Below are positions 35,135-43,871 of a stretch of DNA of 64,000 nt, piece after piece; position 1 is the first letter of the stretch, and each line of letters starts with the position of its first letter. The translations under genes and the position numbers were made by a program. The DNA is from Sphingomonas phyllosphaerae (lineage in GTDB: Bacteria > Pseudomonadota > Alphaproteobacteria > Sphingomonadales > Sphingomonadaceae): the NCBI GenBank assembly GCA_036946405.1, contig JAQIJC010000001.1, positions 2,617,501 to 2,681,500 of the forward strand, given 5' to 3'. The notes beneath the pieces are model-generated. The model was not told the DNA's origin, ran no database searches, and saw only the letters and a list, made by a program, of their open reading frames with translations.

Positions 35135-35446
35135 ATGGCCGTACGATCGGCGACGATCGCGTATGAGGACCGCGTCGAGCCGCGCGACGAGACGCTGCAT
35201 CGCGCGCGACTCGTCATCGCGAGCGGCGAGTCGCGGCTGGTGACGATCGTTAACGTCTCTCCGAACGGCTTCATGGCGCGCAGCGACGAGGCGTTTGCCG
35301 TCGGCGATACCGTCACCGTCATCCTGCCGGTGGCCGGCACTTTCGCCGCCGAGGTACGCTGGGCATTGGGCGGGCGGATCGGCTGCAAGCTCGCGCAGGA
35401 AGTGCCGCCGGCCTTGTACCAGTTCGTGCTGGCGGCGATGCGGTAG
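35135..35446 (+). CDS. PilZ-domain protein
   Basis: A 103-residue single-domain protein. RDETLHRARLVI supplies the first motif region and VNVSPNGFMAR the second; the end is CKLAQEVPPALYQFV. The ATG has a strong AGGAGG site 7 nt upstream. It differs clearly from the PilZ protein at 29011, so this is not a recent duplicate. Confidence 0.8.
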   Translation: MAVRSATIAYEDRVEPRDETLHRARLVIASGESRLVTIVNVSPNGFMARSDEAFAVGDTVTVILPVAGTFAAEVRWALGGRIGCKLAQEVPPALYQFVLAAMR

Positions 35447-35451
35447 AGTTT

Positions 35452-35480
35452 GTCGCCCCGAACTTGATCCGGCGCCCCGC
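35452..35480. repeat. Degenerate CCGGACTTGATCCGG-type repeat
   Basis: GTCGCCCCGAACTTGATCCG resembles the left arm of the elements at 42045 and 48333 but the hairpin is imperfect. It lies in the 58-bp gap between the PilZ gene and the convergent YdcZ gene. Confidence 0.4.
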
Positions 35481-35504
35481 TTTCTACCGCGATTGCTGGG
35501 GACG

Positions 35505-35942
35505 TCACCCGCGCCGAAACACCATCACCCCGATCAACACCAGCGCGATGCCGGCGAGCTTGGTCACCGTCACCGGCTGCTGCGGCAGCTGCAGCAACCC
35601 GAAATGATCGAGCGTCAGTGCGGCGACCAGCTGGCTCGCGATCGCAATGCTCAGCGCCGCCGCGATCCCCAGCCGCGGCGCGGCAAAGGCGAGCGCCGCG
35701 ACGAACGCCGCGCCGTAAAGCCCGCCCAGCCACGCCCACCACGGCGCGCCCTTGAGCGCCGACAGCGGGGTGCGGTCGAACGCCCATACGACCAGCAACG
35801 TCGCCGTCCCGACGGTGAACGACACCAGCGCCGCCAGCCATACCGAGCCGGACACCCGCGCCAGTGCGGCATTGGTCGGCGGCTGGATCGCGAGTCCCAA
35901 CCCCGCGAGCACGACGATGATGATCGGTATCAGACCCGGCAA
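35505..35942 (-). CDS. YdcZ/DMT-family membrane transporter
   Basis: A 145-residue protein with five predicted helices, starting MPGLIPIIIVVLAGLGLAIQ and including the NAALARVSGSVWLAALVSF segment typical of the YdcZ (DUF606) group, which are half-size relatives of EamA drug/metabolite transporters and may dimerise. The start seems to be TTG, with GGGGAAG upstream. Substrate unknown. Confidence 0.82.
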   Translation of the reverse strand: MPGLIPIIIVVLAGLGLAIQPPTNAALARVSGSVWLAALVSFTVGTATLLVVWAFDRTPLSALKGAPWWAWLGGLYGAAFVAALAFAAPRLGIAAALSIAIASQLVAALTLDHFGLLQLPQQPVTVTKLAGIALVLIGVMVFRRG

Positions 35943-35959
35943 TCAACTTCCCCTATTTC

Positions 35960-36036
35960 CGTCATTGCGAGCGTAGTGAAGCAATCCAGGGCGTTCTGAT
36001 CCGACCCTGGATTGCTTCGCTCCGCTCGCAATGACG
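35960..36036. repeat. Long palindromic repeat (GTCATTGCGAGCG family)
   Basis: Arms at 35960-35991 and 36005-36036 are 32-bp inverted copies with two mismatches around a 13-bp centre. The ends are CGTCATTGCGAGCG and CGCTCGCAATGACG. A related element is at 54394-54470. It separates the ydcZ and recG genes, both leftward, and would fold into a long hairpin in RNA. Such dispersed imperfect palindromes in sphingomonads may be RAYT- or MITE-derived; no transposase is in the window. Confidence 0.8.
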
Positions 36037-36041
36037 TCCAC

Positions 36042-38096
36042 TTACCCGGACCGCAGCAACGCCACGCCTGCGTCGCGCTCAAACAGATAGAGCGCGATCC
36101 GCGCCGCCTGCCCCCGCGCGCCGTTCAACCCGCCATCCCGGTCGATCAGCAGCCGCGCATCGTCGGTGGCAGCGGGCAGCAGCTCCGACAGCAACTCCGG
36201 CGTCGCGAGCCGGAACATCGCCTCCCCCGACTGCCGCGTGCCGAGCAACTCGCCCGCACCACGCAGCCGCAAATCCTCCTCTGCGATCCGGAAGCCGTCG
36301 TTGGTCTCGCGCATCAGCGCCAGCCGCGCCCGCGCGGTCTCGCTCAGCGATCCGCCGCGCAGCAACAGGCACACCGAGCGACCGCCGCCGCGCCCGACCC
36401 GCCCACGCAGCTGGTGCAGCTGCGCCAGCCCGAAGCGGTCGGCATGTTCGATCACGATCAGCGTGGCATTGGGCACGTCGACCCCGACCTCGATCACCGT
36501 CGTCGCGACCAGCACGCCGATCTCGCCGGCCGAGAAGCGCGCCATCACCGCATCCTTCTCCGCGCCCTTCATGCGCCCGTGCACCAGCCCGACGCGCTCC
36601 CCGAAGCGGCTCGCCAGCGCGGCGGCGCGCGCCTCGGCGGCCTGCAGATCGCTGGTTTCGCTTTCCTCGACCAGCGGGCAGACCCAATAGGCCTGCTTGC
36701 CCTCCGACAGATGACGGCCGAGCGCATTGATCACCTCGTCGACGCGTTCCTCGGACAGCACCCGCGTCTCGATCGGCTCACGTCCCGGCGGCATTTCGTC
36801 GAGCCGGCTCTGATCCATCTCTCCATGCAACGCGAGCGTCAGCGTGCGCGGGATCGGAGTCGCGGTCATCGCCAGCAAGTGCGGCGGGGTCCGGCCCTTG
36901 GCCTGCAACAGCATCCGCTCGGCGACCCCGAAGCGATGCTGTTCGTCGACCACCACCAGGCCGAGATCGCGATAGCTGACCGCCTCCTGAAAGATCGCGT
37001 GCGTGCCGACGAGGATGTGGATCGATCCGTCCGCCAGCCCCATCAGCGTCGCCTCGCGCGCGCGGCCCTTGTCGCGCCCGGTCAGCACCGCGATCTCGAC
37101 CGGCAGCCCGGCGAGCGTCCGGCGCAGCGTCTCGTAATGCTGGCGGGCGAGGATCTCGGTCGGGGCGAGCATCGCCGCCTGCGCGCCCGCCTCGACCGCG
37201 ATCAGCAGCGCCATCGCCGCCACCAGAGTCTTTCCCGAGCCGACGTCGCCTTGCAACAGCCGCAGCATCGGCGCGCTCTGCGCGAGATCGCCCTCGATCT
37301 CGCGGACGCTGCGTGCCTGCGCGCCGGTCAGCTGGTACGGCAGCCGCAACAGGTCGCGGAGCCGTCCGTCGCCCTGCAACGCGCGCCCACGCCGCTTGCG
37401 CGTATCGGCGCGGACGATCGACAGCGCGAGCTGGTTGGCGAACACCTCGTCATACGCCAGCCGCGCACGCGCCACGGCATCGGCGGGATCGGCATGGAGC
37501 CGCGTCATCGCCTCTCGCCATGCGGGCCAGCCGCGCTGCGCCTTGAGGCTCGGCTCGATCCACTCGGGCAGGTCGGGCGCGCGCGCCAGCGCCTGCTCGA
37601 CCAGCGCGCCGAGCCGCCGCGAGGTCATGCCCTCGGTCAGCGGATAGATCGCCTCGCGCTCGCGGAAGTCGCCGTCCTCGCCGCCGACCTCCGGGTGGAT
37701 GATCTGCAGGTCCTGCCCATATTGGTCGAGCCGCCCCGATACGCGGCGCGGTTCGTTCAGCGGCAACAGCTTGCGCACCCGCCCCGAGCCGCCGCCGAAG
37801 AACACCAGCGCGACGGTGTTGCCATGCCGATCGGTCGCGACGACCCGCGTCGGCGCGCGCGGGCTGCTGCTGGTGCGATAATCGGTCGGGGTCAACGTGA
37901 TCGCGATCGTCCGCCCGACATCGCTCTGCATCAGCTCGTCGCGCGGCCAGCGATCGACCCAGCCGGAGGGGACGTGGAACAACAGGTCGAGCACGCGCGC
38001 GATCCCCAGCCGGTCGAGCGGCTTGGCGAGCGCCGGGCCGACGCCCTTCAGCGCCTCCACCTCGGCGAACAACGGATTGAGGATATCGGGTCGCAT
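36042..38096 (-). CDS. recG: ATP-dependent DNA helicase RecG
   Basis: A 684-residue helicase. The N-terminal wedge/OB region (about 1-200) leads to helicase motif I GDVGSGKTLVAA, motif II VVDEQHRFGV, motif III TATPIPRT and motif VI QLRGRVGRG, plus the RecG C-terminal segment. It remodels stalled forks and recombination intermediates. The first helix-hairpin-helix-like region GVGPALAKPLDRLGI is typical. The start at 38096 is chosen because homology begins there; it is divergent from sdhE across 72 bp. Confidence 0.97.
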   Translation of the reverse strand: MRPDILNPLFAEVEALKGVGPALAKPLDRLGIARVLDLLFHVPSGWVDRWPRDELMQSDVGRTIAITLTPTDYRTSSSPRAPTRVVATDRHGNTVALVFFGGGSGRVRKLLPLNEPRRVSGRLDQYGQDLQIIHPEVGGEDGDFREREAIYPLTEGMTSRRLGALVEQALARAPDLPEWIEPSLKAQRGWPAWREAMTRLHADPADAVARARLAYDEVFANQLALSIVRADTRKRRGRALQGDGRLRDLLRLPYQLTGAQARSVREIEGDLAQSAPMLRLLQGDVGSGKTLVAAMALLIAVEAGAQAAMLAPTEILARQHYETLRRTLAGLPVEIAVLTGRDKGRAREATLMGLADGSIHILVGTHAIFQEAVSYRDLGLVVVDEQHRFGVAERMLLQAKGRTPPHLLAMTATPIPRTLTLALHGEMDQSRLDEMPPGREPIETRVLSEERVDEVINALGRHLSEGKQAYWVCPLVEESETSDLQAAEARAAALASRFGERVGLVHGRMKGAEKDAVMARFSAGEIGVLVATTVIEVGVDVPNATLIVIEHADRFGLAQLHQLRGRVGRGGGRSVCLLLRGGSLSETARARLALMRETNDGFRIAEEDLRLRGAGELLGTRQSGEAMFRLATPELLSELLPAATDDARLLIDRDGGLNGARGQAARIALYLFERDAGVALLRSG

Positions 38097-38168
38097 GACT
38101 ATCTGGTGCCGATACCCTGCCCCGACGGTCGCCGCCAGCGCCCGCCGGTCGTTTTGCATTGGAACGTT

Positions 38169-38444
38169 ATGGACCACGACATCCGCCTGAAACGCCTGCG
38201 CTTTCGCGCGTGGCATCGTGGCACGCGCGAGGCCGATCTGATGATCGGCGGCTTCTTCGACGCGCATGGCGCGACGTGGAACGCGGAGCAGCTCGACTGG
38301 TTCGAGCGGCTGCTGGAGGAACAGGACGTGGACATCATGGGCTGGGCGATCGGCTCGATTCCGTGCCCGGCGGAATGGGAGGGCGAGATGATGCAGACGA
38401 TGCGCAAGGTCGATTTCGTGACGGTGCTCGACACGGGGATGTGA
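38169..38444 (+). CDS. sdhE: Succinate dehydrogenase assembly factor SdhE
   Basis: A 91-residue protein with the RGxxE motif in WHRGTREADLMIGGFF, which contacts the flavinylation site of SdhA, followed by FERLLEEQDVDIMGW. It promotes covalent FAD attachment to SdhA. It shares a divergent promoter region with recG, the arrangement also seen in other alphaproteobacteria. Confidence 0.93.
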   Translation: MDHDIRLKRLRFRAWHRGTREADLMIGGFFDAHGATWNAEQLDWFERLLEEQDVDIMGWAIGSIPCPAEWEGEMMQTMRKVDFVTVLDTGM

Positions 38445-38453
38445 CGCGCTGCT

Positions 38454-38564
38454 CCCTCTCCCCATGGGGAGAGGGCCGGGGTGAGGAGCCGGTGTCTCAC
38501 CGAGACCGACGCGCTCTGCGAGGCCCCACCCCCTCACCCAACCCTCTCCCCAAAGGGGAGAGGG
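38454..38564. repeat. Paired CCCTCTCCCC hairpin repeats between sdhE and mfd
   Basis: Hairpin 1 is CCCTCTCCCC (38454-38463), AT, GGGGAGAGGG (38466-38475). Hairpin 2 has the same arms at 38542-38551 and 38555-38564 around AAA. Both are perfect 10-bp stems. The second ends 14 nt before the mfd ATG, so it could occlude ribosome binding or act as a terminator. This double structure resembles BIME-like repeats common between sphingomonad genes. Confidence 0.75.
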
Positions 38565-38578
38565 CCAGAAGAAGAAAC

Positions 38579-41500
38579 ATGCCCGACCTCTCCACCATCC
38601 TCAAAGCCACCGTCCCGCTCACGCTCTCGGGCGTGCCCGGCGGCTTCCTCCCGTCGCTGCTCGCCGATCTCGCGCGCGCTGCGCCGCGTCGCGCGGTGTT
38701 CGTCGCCGCCGACGAGGCGCAGATGCGCAGCATCGCCGCGACCGCGCCGTTCTTCGCGCCCGAGCTGGAGGTGGTGCAGCTCCCGGCCTGGGATTGCCTC
38801 CCCTACGATCGCGCCTCCCCGACGCTGCGCGTGATGGCGGAGCGGATCGGCGCGATGCATCGCCTGCAGCAGAAGCCGACCGGGCCGCAGCTCGTGCTCA
38901 CCACAATCAACGCGCTCACCCAGCGCACGTTGACCCCGTTCCGCATCCGCCAGCTTGTCGCCGAGCTGAAGCCCGGCGCGCGGATCGACCGTGACGCGCT
39001 CGGCGCACTGTTGCAGGCGAACGGCTATGTCCGCACCGACACCGTCCACGACGCCGGCGAATATGCGGTGCGCGGCGGGATCGTCGACCTGTTCCCGAGC
39101 GGCGAGGAACAGGCGCTGCGGCTCGACTTCTTCGGCGACGAGATCGAGAGCGTCCGCACCTTCGATCCCGGCGACCAGCGCACCACCGGGCGGCTCGACG
39201 GCTTCGTGCTGCTCCCCGCGTCCGAGGCGCTGCTCGACGACGACAGCGTCAAGCGCTTCCGCACCCGCTATCGCGAGAAGTTCGGCGCCACCGCGACCGG
39301 CGATCCGCTCTATCAGGCGGTCAGCGAAGGACGACGACTGGCCGGCATGGAACATTGGCTGCCGCTGTTCGAGGAGAAGCTCGCGACGCTCTGGGACCAT
39401 CTCGGCGACGATGCCGTGGTGGTGCGCGATGCCGGCACCCCCGCCGCGGTCGAGGCGCGGCTCGACGCGATCGCCGATTATTACGAGAACCGGAAGCGCG
39501 CCGAAGCCGCCGAGCCCGGCAGCTACCGCGCCCTCCCCGCCAAGACGCTCTACCTCGACGAGGACGAATGGCGCGCCGAGGTCGCCGGGATGCCCGCGCA
39601 TCTGGTTACGCCGTTCCACGAACCCGAGTCGTCGACCGTGCTCGACTTCCAGGTCGACGGCCCGCGCGACTTCGCGCCGGAGCGCGCCAATCAGGCGAAT
39701 GTCTATGAGGCGGTCGTCACGCATGTCGCGCGGCTGAAGAAGGACGGGCGCAAGCCGATCCTCGCCAGCTATTCGGTCGGCGCACGCGACCGCCTCAAGA
39801 ACCTGCTCGACGACCACGGGCTGGTCGGCGCGCGGCTGGCCGAGACGTGGCAGGACGCGCTGGGGGCCGCCGATCGCGGCGTCGCGCTGACCGTCGTCGG
39901 GCTCGACCACGGCTTCACCGCCCCCGACGTCGCGGTGTTGACCGAGCAGGACATGCTCGGCGACCGGCTGATCCGCCGGGCCAAGCGCCGCAAGTCCGCC
40001 GATGCCTTCCTCGCCGAACTCGCGACATTGTCGCCGGGCGATCTGGTCGTCCACACCGATCACGGCATCGGCCGCTATGTCGGACTGACGCAGGTGCCGG
40101 TCGCCAAGGCGCCGCACGATTGCGTCGCGCTGGAATATGCCGGCGGCGACAAGCTCTACATACCCGTAGAAAACCTCGAAGTCCTCTCGCGCTACGGCTC
40201 GTCGGAGGAAGGTGCGAGCCTCGACCGGCTCGGTGGCGAGGCGTGGCAGCGCCGCAAGGCGAAGATGAAGGAGCGCATCCGCGAGATCGCGGGCACCTTG
40301 ATCGCGGTCGCCGCCGAACGCGCGCTGCGCCCCGGCGAGGTCGCCGAGCCCGACGCGAGCGGCTATCCGGCGTTCGTCGACCGTTTCCCCTATGAGGAAA
40401 CCGACGATCAGGATCGCGCGATCTCGGACGTGCTCGACGATCTGGCGGCCGGCAAGCCGATGGACCGGCTGATCGTCGGCGACGTCGGCTTCGGCAAGAC
40501 CGAGGTCGCACTACGCGCCGCCTTCGTCGCGGCGATGGCCGGAATGCAGGTCGCGGTCGTCTGCCCGACCACCCTGCTCGCGCGCCAGCATTACCAGAAT
40601 TTCTGCGCGCGTTTCGACGGCTTCCCGGTCGAGATCGGCCGCCTTTCGCGGCTCGTGACCGCCAGCGAGGCGAAGAAGGTCAAGGACGGCGTCGCGAACG
40701 GCACGATCGATATCGTGATCGGCACCCATGCGCTGCTGGCCAAGAACGTCGACTTCAAGCGGCTCGGGCTGGTGATCGTCGACGAGGAACAAAGGTTCGG
40801 CGTGACGCACAAGGAGCGGCTCAAGACGCTGCGCGCCGACGTGCACATGCTGACGCTGACCGCGACGCCGATCCCGCGCACGCTCCAGATGGCGATGGGC
40901 GGTCTGCGCGAACTGTCGGTGATCCAGACCCCGCCGGTCGATCGGCTTGCGGTGCGCACCTATGTGATGCCGTGGGACCCGGTGGTGCTGCGCGAGGCGT
41001 TGCTGCGCGAACATTATCGTGGCGGGCAGAGCTTCCTGGTCACCCCGCGCATCGCCGACCTGCCCGACATCGAGGATTACCTCCGCCGCGAGGTGCCGGA
41101 GATCCGCTACGTCGTCGCGCACGGGCAGATGGCACCGACCGAGGTCGAGGAACGGATGTCGGCCTTCTACGACAAGAAGTTCGAGGTGCTGGTCTCGACC
41201 ACGATCATCGAGAGCGGGATCGACATTCCCTCCGCGAACACGATGATCGTCAACCGCGCCGATCGCTTCGGCCTCGCGCAGCTCTACCAGCTCCGCGGCC
41301 GGGTCGGCCGGTCGAAGACGCGCGCCTATGCCTATATGGTCGCCCCGCCCGAGCGGCAGATGACCGAGGCGGCGGAAAAGCGACTCAAGGTGCTGAGCGA
41401 TCTCGATACCTTGGGCGCCGGGTTCCAGCTCGCCAGCCACGATCTCGACATTCGTGGTGCCGGCAATCTGCTCGGCGACGAACAATCGGGACACATCAAG

Positions 41501-42034
41501 GAGGTCGGCTACGAACTGTACCAGTCGATGCTGGAGGAAGCGATCCTCGAGGCCAAGGCCGGCGGGCTGCGCGAGCGCCAGCGCGACTTCTCGCCGCAGA
41601 TCAGCGTCGACGCCCCGATCCTGATCCCCGAGGATTATGTCCCCGACCTCGACCTGCGCATGGGCCTCTATCGCCGCCTCAACGAGGTCGATGAGGTGCA
41701 GGGGCTCAACGCCTTCGCTGCCGAGATGATCGACCGCTTCGGTCCGCTGCCCGAGGCGACCGATAATCTGGTCAAGATCATGGAGATCAAGCTCAACGCC
41801 AAGAAGGCGTGCGTGTCGAAGCTCGACGTCGGGCCGAAGGGCGCGCTGGTCGCCTTCCACGACGACAAGCCACCGAACGTCGCCGGGCTGCTCGCCTATG
41901 TCGAGAAGCTCGGCGGCATCGCCAAGCTACGCCCCGACAGCAAGCTGGCGCTGACGCGGGTGTGGGCCGATCCGAAGGCGCGGCTGCACGGTGCGCTGCA
42001 ACTGTCTAAGGGGCTGGCGAAGGCGGCGGGGTAA
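38579..42034 (+). CDS. mfd: Transcription-repair coupling factor Mfd
   Basis: An 1151-residue protein with all modules: UvrB-homology region (about 20-380), RNA-polymerase-interacting CarD-like domain at about 480-550 (LSPGDLVVHTDHGIGRYVGL), translocase motifs I GDVGFGKTEVALRAA, II DEEQRFGVTHKERLK, III TATPIPRT and VI QLRGRVGRS, and the C-terminal TRCF domain. It removes RNA polymerase stalled at lesions and recruits UvrA. The ATG follows the hairpin repeats; a GAAGAAA run is the only ribosome-site-like element. Confidence 0.97.
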   Translation: MPDLSTILKATVPLTLSGVPGGFLPSLLADLARAAPRRAVFVAADEAQMRSIAATAPFFAPELEVVQLPAWDCLPYDRASPTLRVMAERIGAMHRLQQKPTGPQLVLTTINALTQRTLTPFRIRQLVAELKPGARIDRDALGALLQANGYVRTDTVHDAGEYAVRGGIVDLFPSGEEQALRLDFFGDEIESVRTFDPGDQRTTGRLDGFVLLPASEALLDDDSVKRFRTRYREKFGATATGDPLYQAVSEGRRLAGMEHWLPLFEEKLATLWDHLGDDAVVVRDAGTPAAVEARLDAIADYYENRKRAEAAEPGSYRALPAKTLYLDEDEWRAEVAGMPAHLVTPFHEPESSTVLDFQVDGPRDFAPERANQANVYEAVVTHVARLKKDGRKPILASYSVGARDRLKNLLDDHGLVGARLAETWQDALGAADRGVALTVVGLDHGFTAPDVAVLTEQDMLGDRLIRRAKRRKSADAFLAELATLSPGDLVVHTDHGIGRYVGLTQVPVAKAPHDCVALEYAGGDKLYIPVENLEVLSRYGSSEEGASLDRLGGEAWQRRKAKMKERIREIAGTLIAVAAERALRPGEVAEPDASGYPAFVDRFPYEETDDQDRAISDVLDDLAAGKPMDRLIVGDVGFGKTEVALRAAFVAAMAGMQVAVVCPTTLLARQHYQNFCARFDGFPVEIGRLSRLVTASEAKKVKDGVANGTIDIVIGTHALLAKNVDFKRLGLVIVDEEQRFGVTHKERLKTLRADVHMLTLTATPIPRTLQMAMGGLRELSVIQTPPVDRLAVRTYVMPWDPVVLREALLREHYRGGQSFLVTPRIADLPDIEDYLRREVPEIRYVVAHGQMAPTEVEERMSAFYDKKFEVLVSTTIIESGIDIPSANTMIVNRADRFGLAQLYQLRGRVGRSKTRAYAYMVAPPERQMTEAAEKRLKVLSDLDTLGAGFQLASHDLDIRGAGNLLGDEQSGHIKEVGYELYQSMLEEAILEAKAGGLRERQRDFSPQISVDAPILIPEDYVPDLDLRMGLYRRLNEVDEVQGLNAFAAEMIDRFGPLPEATDNLVKIMEIKLNAKKACVSKLDVGPKGALVAFHDDKPPNVAGLLAYVEKLGGIAKLRPDSKLALTRVWADPKARLHGALQLSKGLAKAAG

Positions 42035-42044
42035 TGCGCTTCTC

Positions 42045-42073
42045 GTCACCCCGGACTTGATCCGGGGTCCCGC
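42045..42073. repeat. CCGGACTTGATCCGG hairpin repeat
   Basis: ACCCCGGA (42048-42055), CTTGA loop, TCCGGGGT (42061-42068) form a perfect 8-bp stem. It lies in the 55-bp gap between the convergent mfd and NTF2-like genes and could serve as a terminator for mfd. Confidence 0.6.
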
Positions 42074-42089
42074 TTCACGACGGTGGCCT

Positions 42090-42497
42090 TCAGCTGCTGT
42101 GGTCGGAGATGATCTTCCAGCCGTCCTTGCGCCGCTCGAACAACAGCGTCGTCAAGCCGGATTGCGGCGCGCCCGAAGCCGGGGTCAGCGTCCAGCGCGC
42201 GACGTGAAGGACGTGGACCGCGCTGAGCGCGCGCCACGCCATCGGCTGGAACGTGAGCTTCCCGCGCGTGTTGCCGCCATTGGCAAAGCTTCGCGCATAG
42301 CGTTCGGCGATCGCTGCCTTTCCGCGCACCACCTTGTCGCCTGCGACATAGACCGCGTCGGGCGCATAAATGGCGGTGAAGCGGGCGAGGTTGCCCGCGT
42401 TCCAGCCCGCCGCGCTATCCGCCATCGCCGCGTCGATCGCCGCTTGCGGTGTCGCGGCCGCCGCGGCGGCGATCAGGATCGGAACGATCGGCATCAT
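42090..42497 (-). CDS. Exported NTF2/SnoaL-like protein
   Basis: A 135-residue protein with a short signal peptide (MMPIVPILIAAAAAATP) and a cone-shaped SnoaL/DUF4440-type domain: AAMADSAAGWNAGNLARFTA, YAPDAVYVAGDKVVRGKAAI and a C-terminal RRKDGWKIISDHSS. No catalytic residues can be assigned. Its ATG comes 1 nt after the EAL-gene stop, so it is probably co-transcribed. Confidence 0.83.
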   Translation of the reverse strand: MMPIVPILIAAAAAATPQAAIDAAMADSAAGWNAGNLARFTAIYAPDAVYVAGDKVVRGKAAIAERYARSFANGGNTRGKLTFQPMAWRALSAVHVLHVARWTLTPASGAPQSGLTTLLFERRKDGWKIISDHSS

Positions 42498-42498
42498 G

Positions 42499-43782
42499 TC
42501 ACTTCCCCTTGCCCGCGCCGCTGCGCACCAGCGCGATCAGAGCGGCATCGTCGAGCGGGCCCGCACACAAAAACCCCTGATAGAAGGTACAGCCGCGCGC
42601 CGCGAGCAACAGCCGCTGCGCCTCGGTTTCGACGCCCTCCGCGATCGTCTCGAGCCCGAGACCGTCAGCGATCGACAACACGCCCTGCAACACCACGCGG
42701 TTGCGCGCATCGCTGACCGCGGCTTGCGTCAGGCTGCGATCGATCTTGATATAATCGAGCGGCAGCGACGCGACATAGGACAGGCTGGAATAACCGGTGC
42801 CGAAATCGTCGAGCGCAACGCGGCAGCCCGCCGCGCGCAGTGCCGCCAGCGCGACTCCCGCGGCCCGCAGGTTGTCGATCATCGCCCCCTCGGTCACTTC
42901 GGCGGTGACGCGCCCCGGCGCGATCCCGGCTTCGTGGACGCGGGCGAGGAAGCGGCTGACGAACGGCGCGCGTGAGAGATCGGTGGCGGTGACGTTGACC
43001 GCGATCCGCAATCCCGACAGCAGATCGGGCCATTCCGCGGCGCGCCGGAGCGCCAATGCCTGGACGTGATCCGACAGCGCCACGCCCAGCCCGGCGCGAT
43101 CCGCGGCGGCCAGCAACGTCTCCGCGCCCAGCTCACCCAGCCGCGGATGATGCCAGCGTGCCAGCGCCTCGACGCCGACGATCCGGCCATCGATCAGATG
43201 CACCTGCGGCTGGAAGCGGACGTCGATCTCCTGCCGCTCCATCGCACGATGCAGGTCGGCCGCGAGCGCGGCGATCGGCACGCCGCTCCCCTCCGTGGCG
43301 ACGCGTGTCGTCACCCCCTCGCTGGCGCGCGCGTGCGCGAGCGCCTCGGCGGCGCGGCGGAGCAGATGGTCGAGCGCTTCTTGGTCGGTACGCCGTGCGA
43401 CGCCGATCCGCGCGCCGAGATGGATCGTCTCGTTTCCGATCGTGAACGGCTGTTCGAGCGCGCGTTCGACCGAATCGACCGCAGCGTCGCCGAGCCGCGC
43501 GTCACCCGCCACGACGATCGTGAAGGTCGCACCGCTGCGCACCGCCGCGCTGTGATAGTCGGCGAGCGCGTCGCTCAATCGCTCGTCGATCGCCGCGACC
43601 AGCTGGTCGCCGGTCATCCGGCCGTAGGCGGCGTTGACGATCTCGAAACTGGTCGGCGCGGCGGTGATCGCGGTCACGCCGTCGTCGGCGGACGACATCA
43701 ATTGCAGCTGTTCCGCGCTCGCGGTTCGCTCGCCCCTACGGCGCCCGGCGGCGCGTTGCATGGTTCGTGTCTGACGCTCCAT
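42499..43782 (-). CDS. EAL-domain cyclic-di-GMP phosphodiesterase with degenerate GGDEF
   Basis: About 427 residues. The GGDEF-like domain (about 25-165) has lost its active site: the position of GGDEF reads SGATF. The EAL domain (about 180-425) keeps the catalytic set: GVEALARWHHP, NVTATDLS, EVTEG, DDFGTGYSSL, YIKIDRS, ETIAEGVET and FYQGF. It is thus a likely active phosphodiesterase that lowers cyclic-di-GMP, with the GGDEF remnant perhaps binding GTP as a regulator. The start is uncertain (43782 or 43761); neither has a good ribosome site. It is divergent from moaA. Confidence 0.88.
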   Translation of the reverse strand: MERQTRTMQRAAGRRRGERTASAEQLQLMSSADDGVTAITAAPTSFEIVNAAYGRMTGDQLVAAIDERLSDALADYHSAAVRSGATFTIVVAGDARLGDAAVDSVERALEQPFTIGNETIHLGARIGVARRTDQEALDHLLRRAAEALAHARASEGVTTRVATEGSGVPIAALAADLHRAMERQEIDVRFQPQVHLIDGRIVGVEALARWHHPRLGELGAETLLAAADRAGLGVALSDHVQALALRRAAEWPDLLSGLRIAVNVTATDLSRAPFVSRFLARVHEAGIAPGRVTAEVTEGAMIDNLRAAGVALAALRAAGCRVALDDFGTGYSSLSYVASLPLDYIKIDRSLTQAAVSDARNRVVLQGVLSIADGLGLETIAEGVETEAQRLLLAARGCTFYQGFLCAGPLDDAALIALVRSGAGKGK

Positions 43783-43825
43783 GCGCTGGAACGTAGGAGG
43801 TGGTTCGCGCGACGGCAATCCGATC

Positions 43826-43854
43826 TTGCCGGACGTTGAACGACTCAATAGCTT
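43826..43854 (+). promoter_or_regulatory. Candidate moaA promoter
   Basis: TTGCCG (43826-43831) and TAGCTT (43849-43854) are 17 bp apart, 18 bp before the moaA ATG. The match is moderate. I see no molybdenum-cofactor riboswitch fold in this short 89-bp gap. Confidence 0.3.
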
Positions 43855-43871
43855 CACGCGTTGTGACGGCA

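Noticed and set aside
36012..38168. Upstream extension of the sdhE frame for over 700 codons.
   Set aside because: It is antisense to recG; SdhE homology starts at the ATG at 38169.
43783..43871. A molybdenum-cofactor riboswitch before moaA.
   Set aside because: The gap is only 89 bp and shared with a divergent gene; no conserved fold could be drawn.
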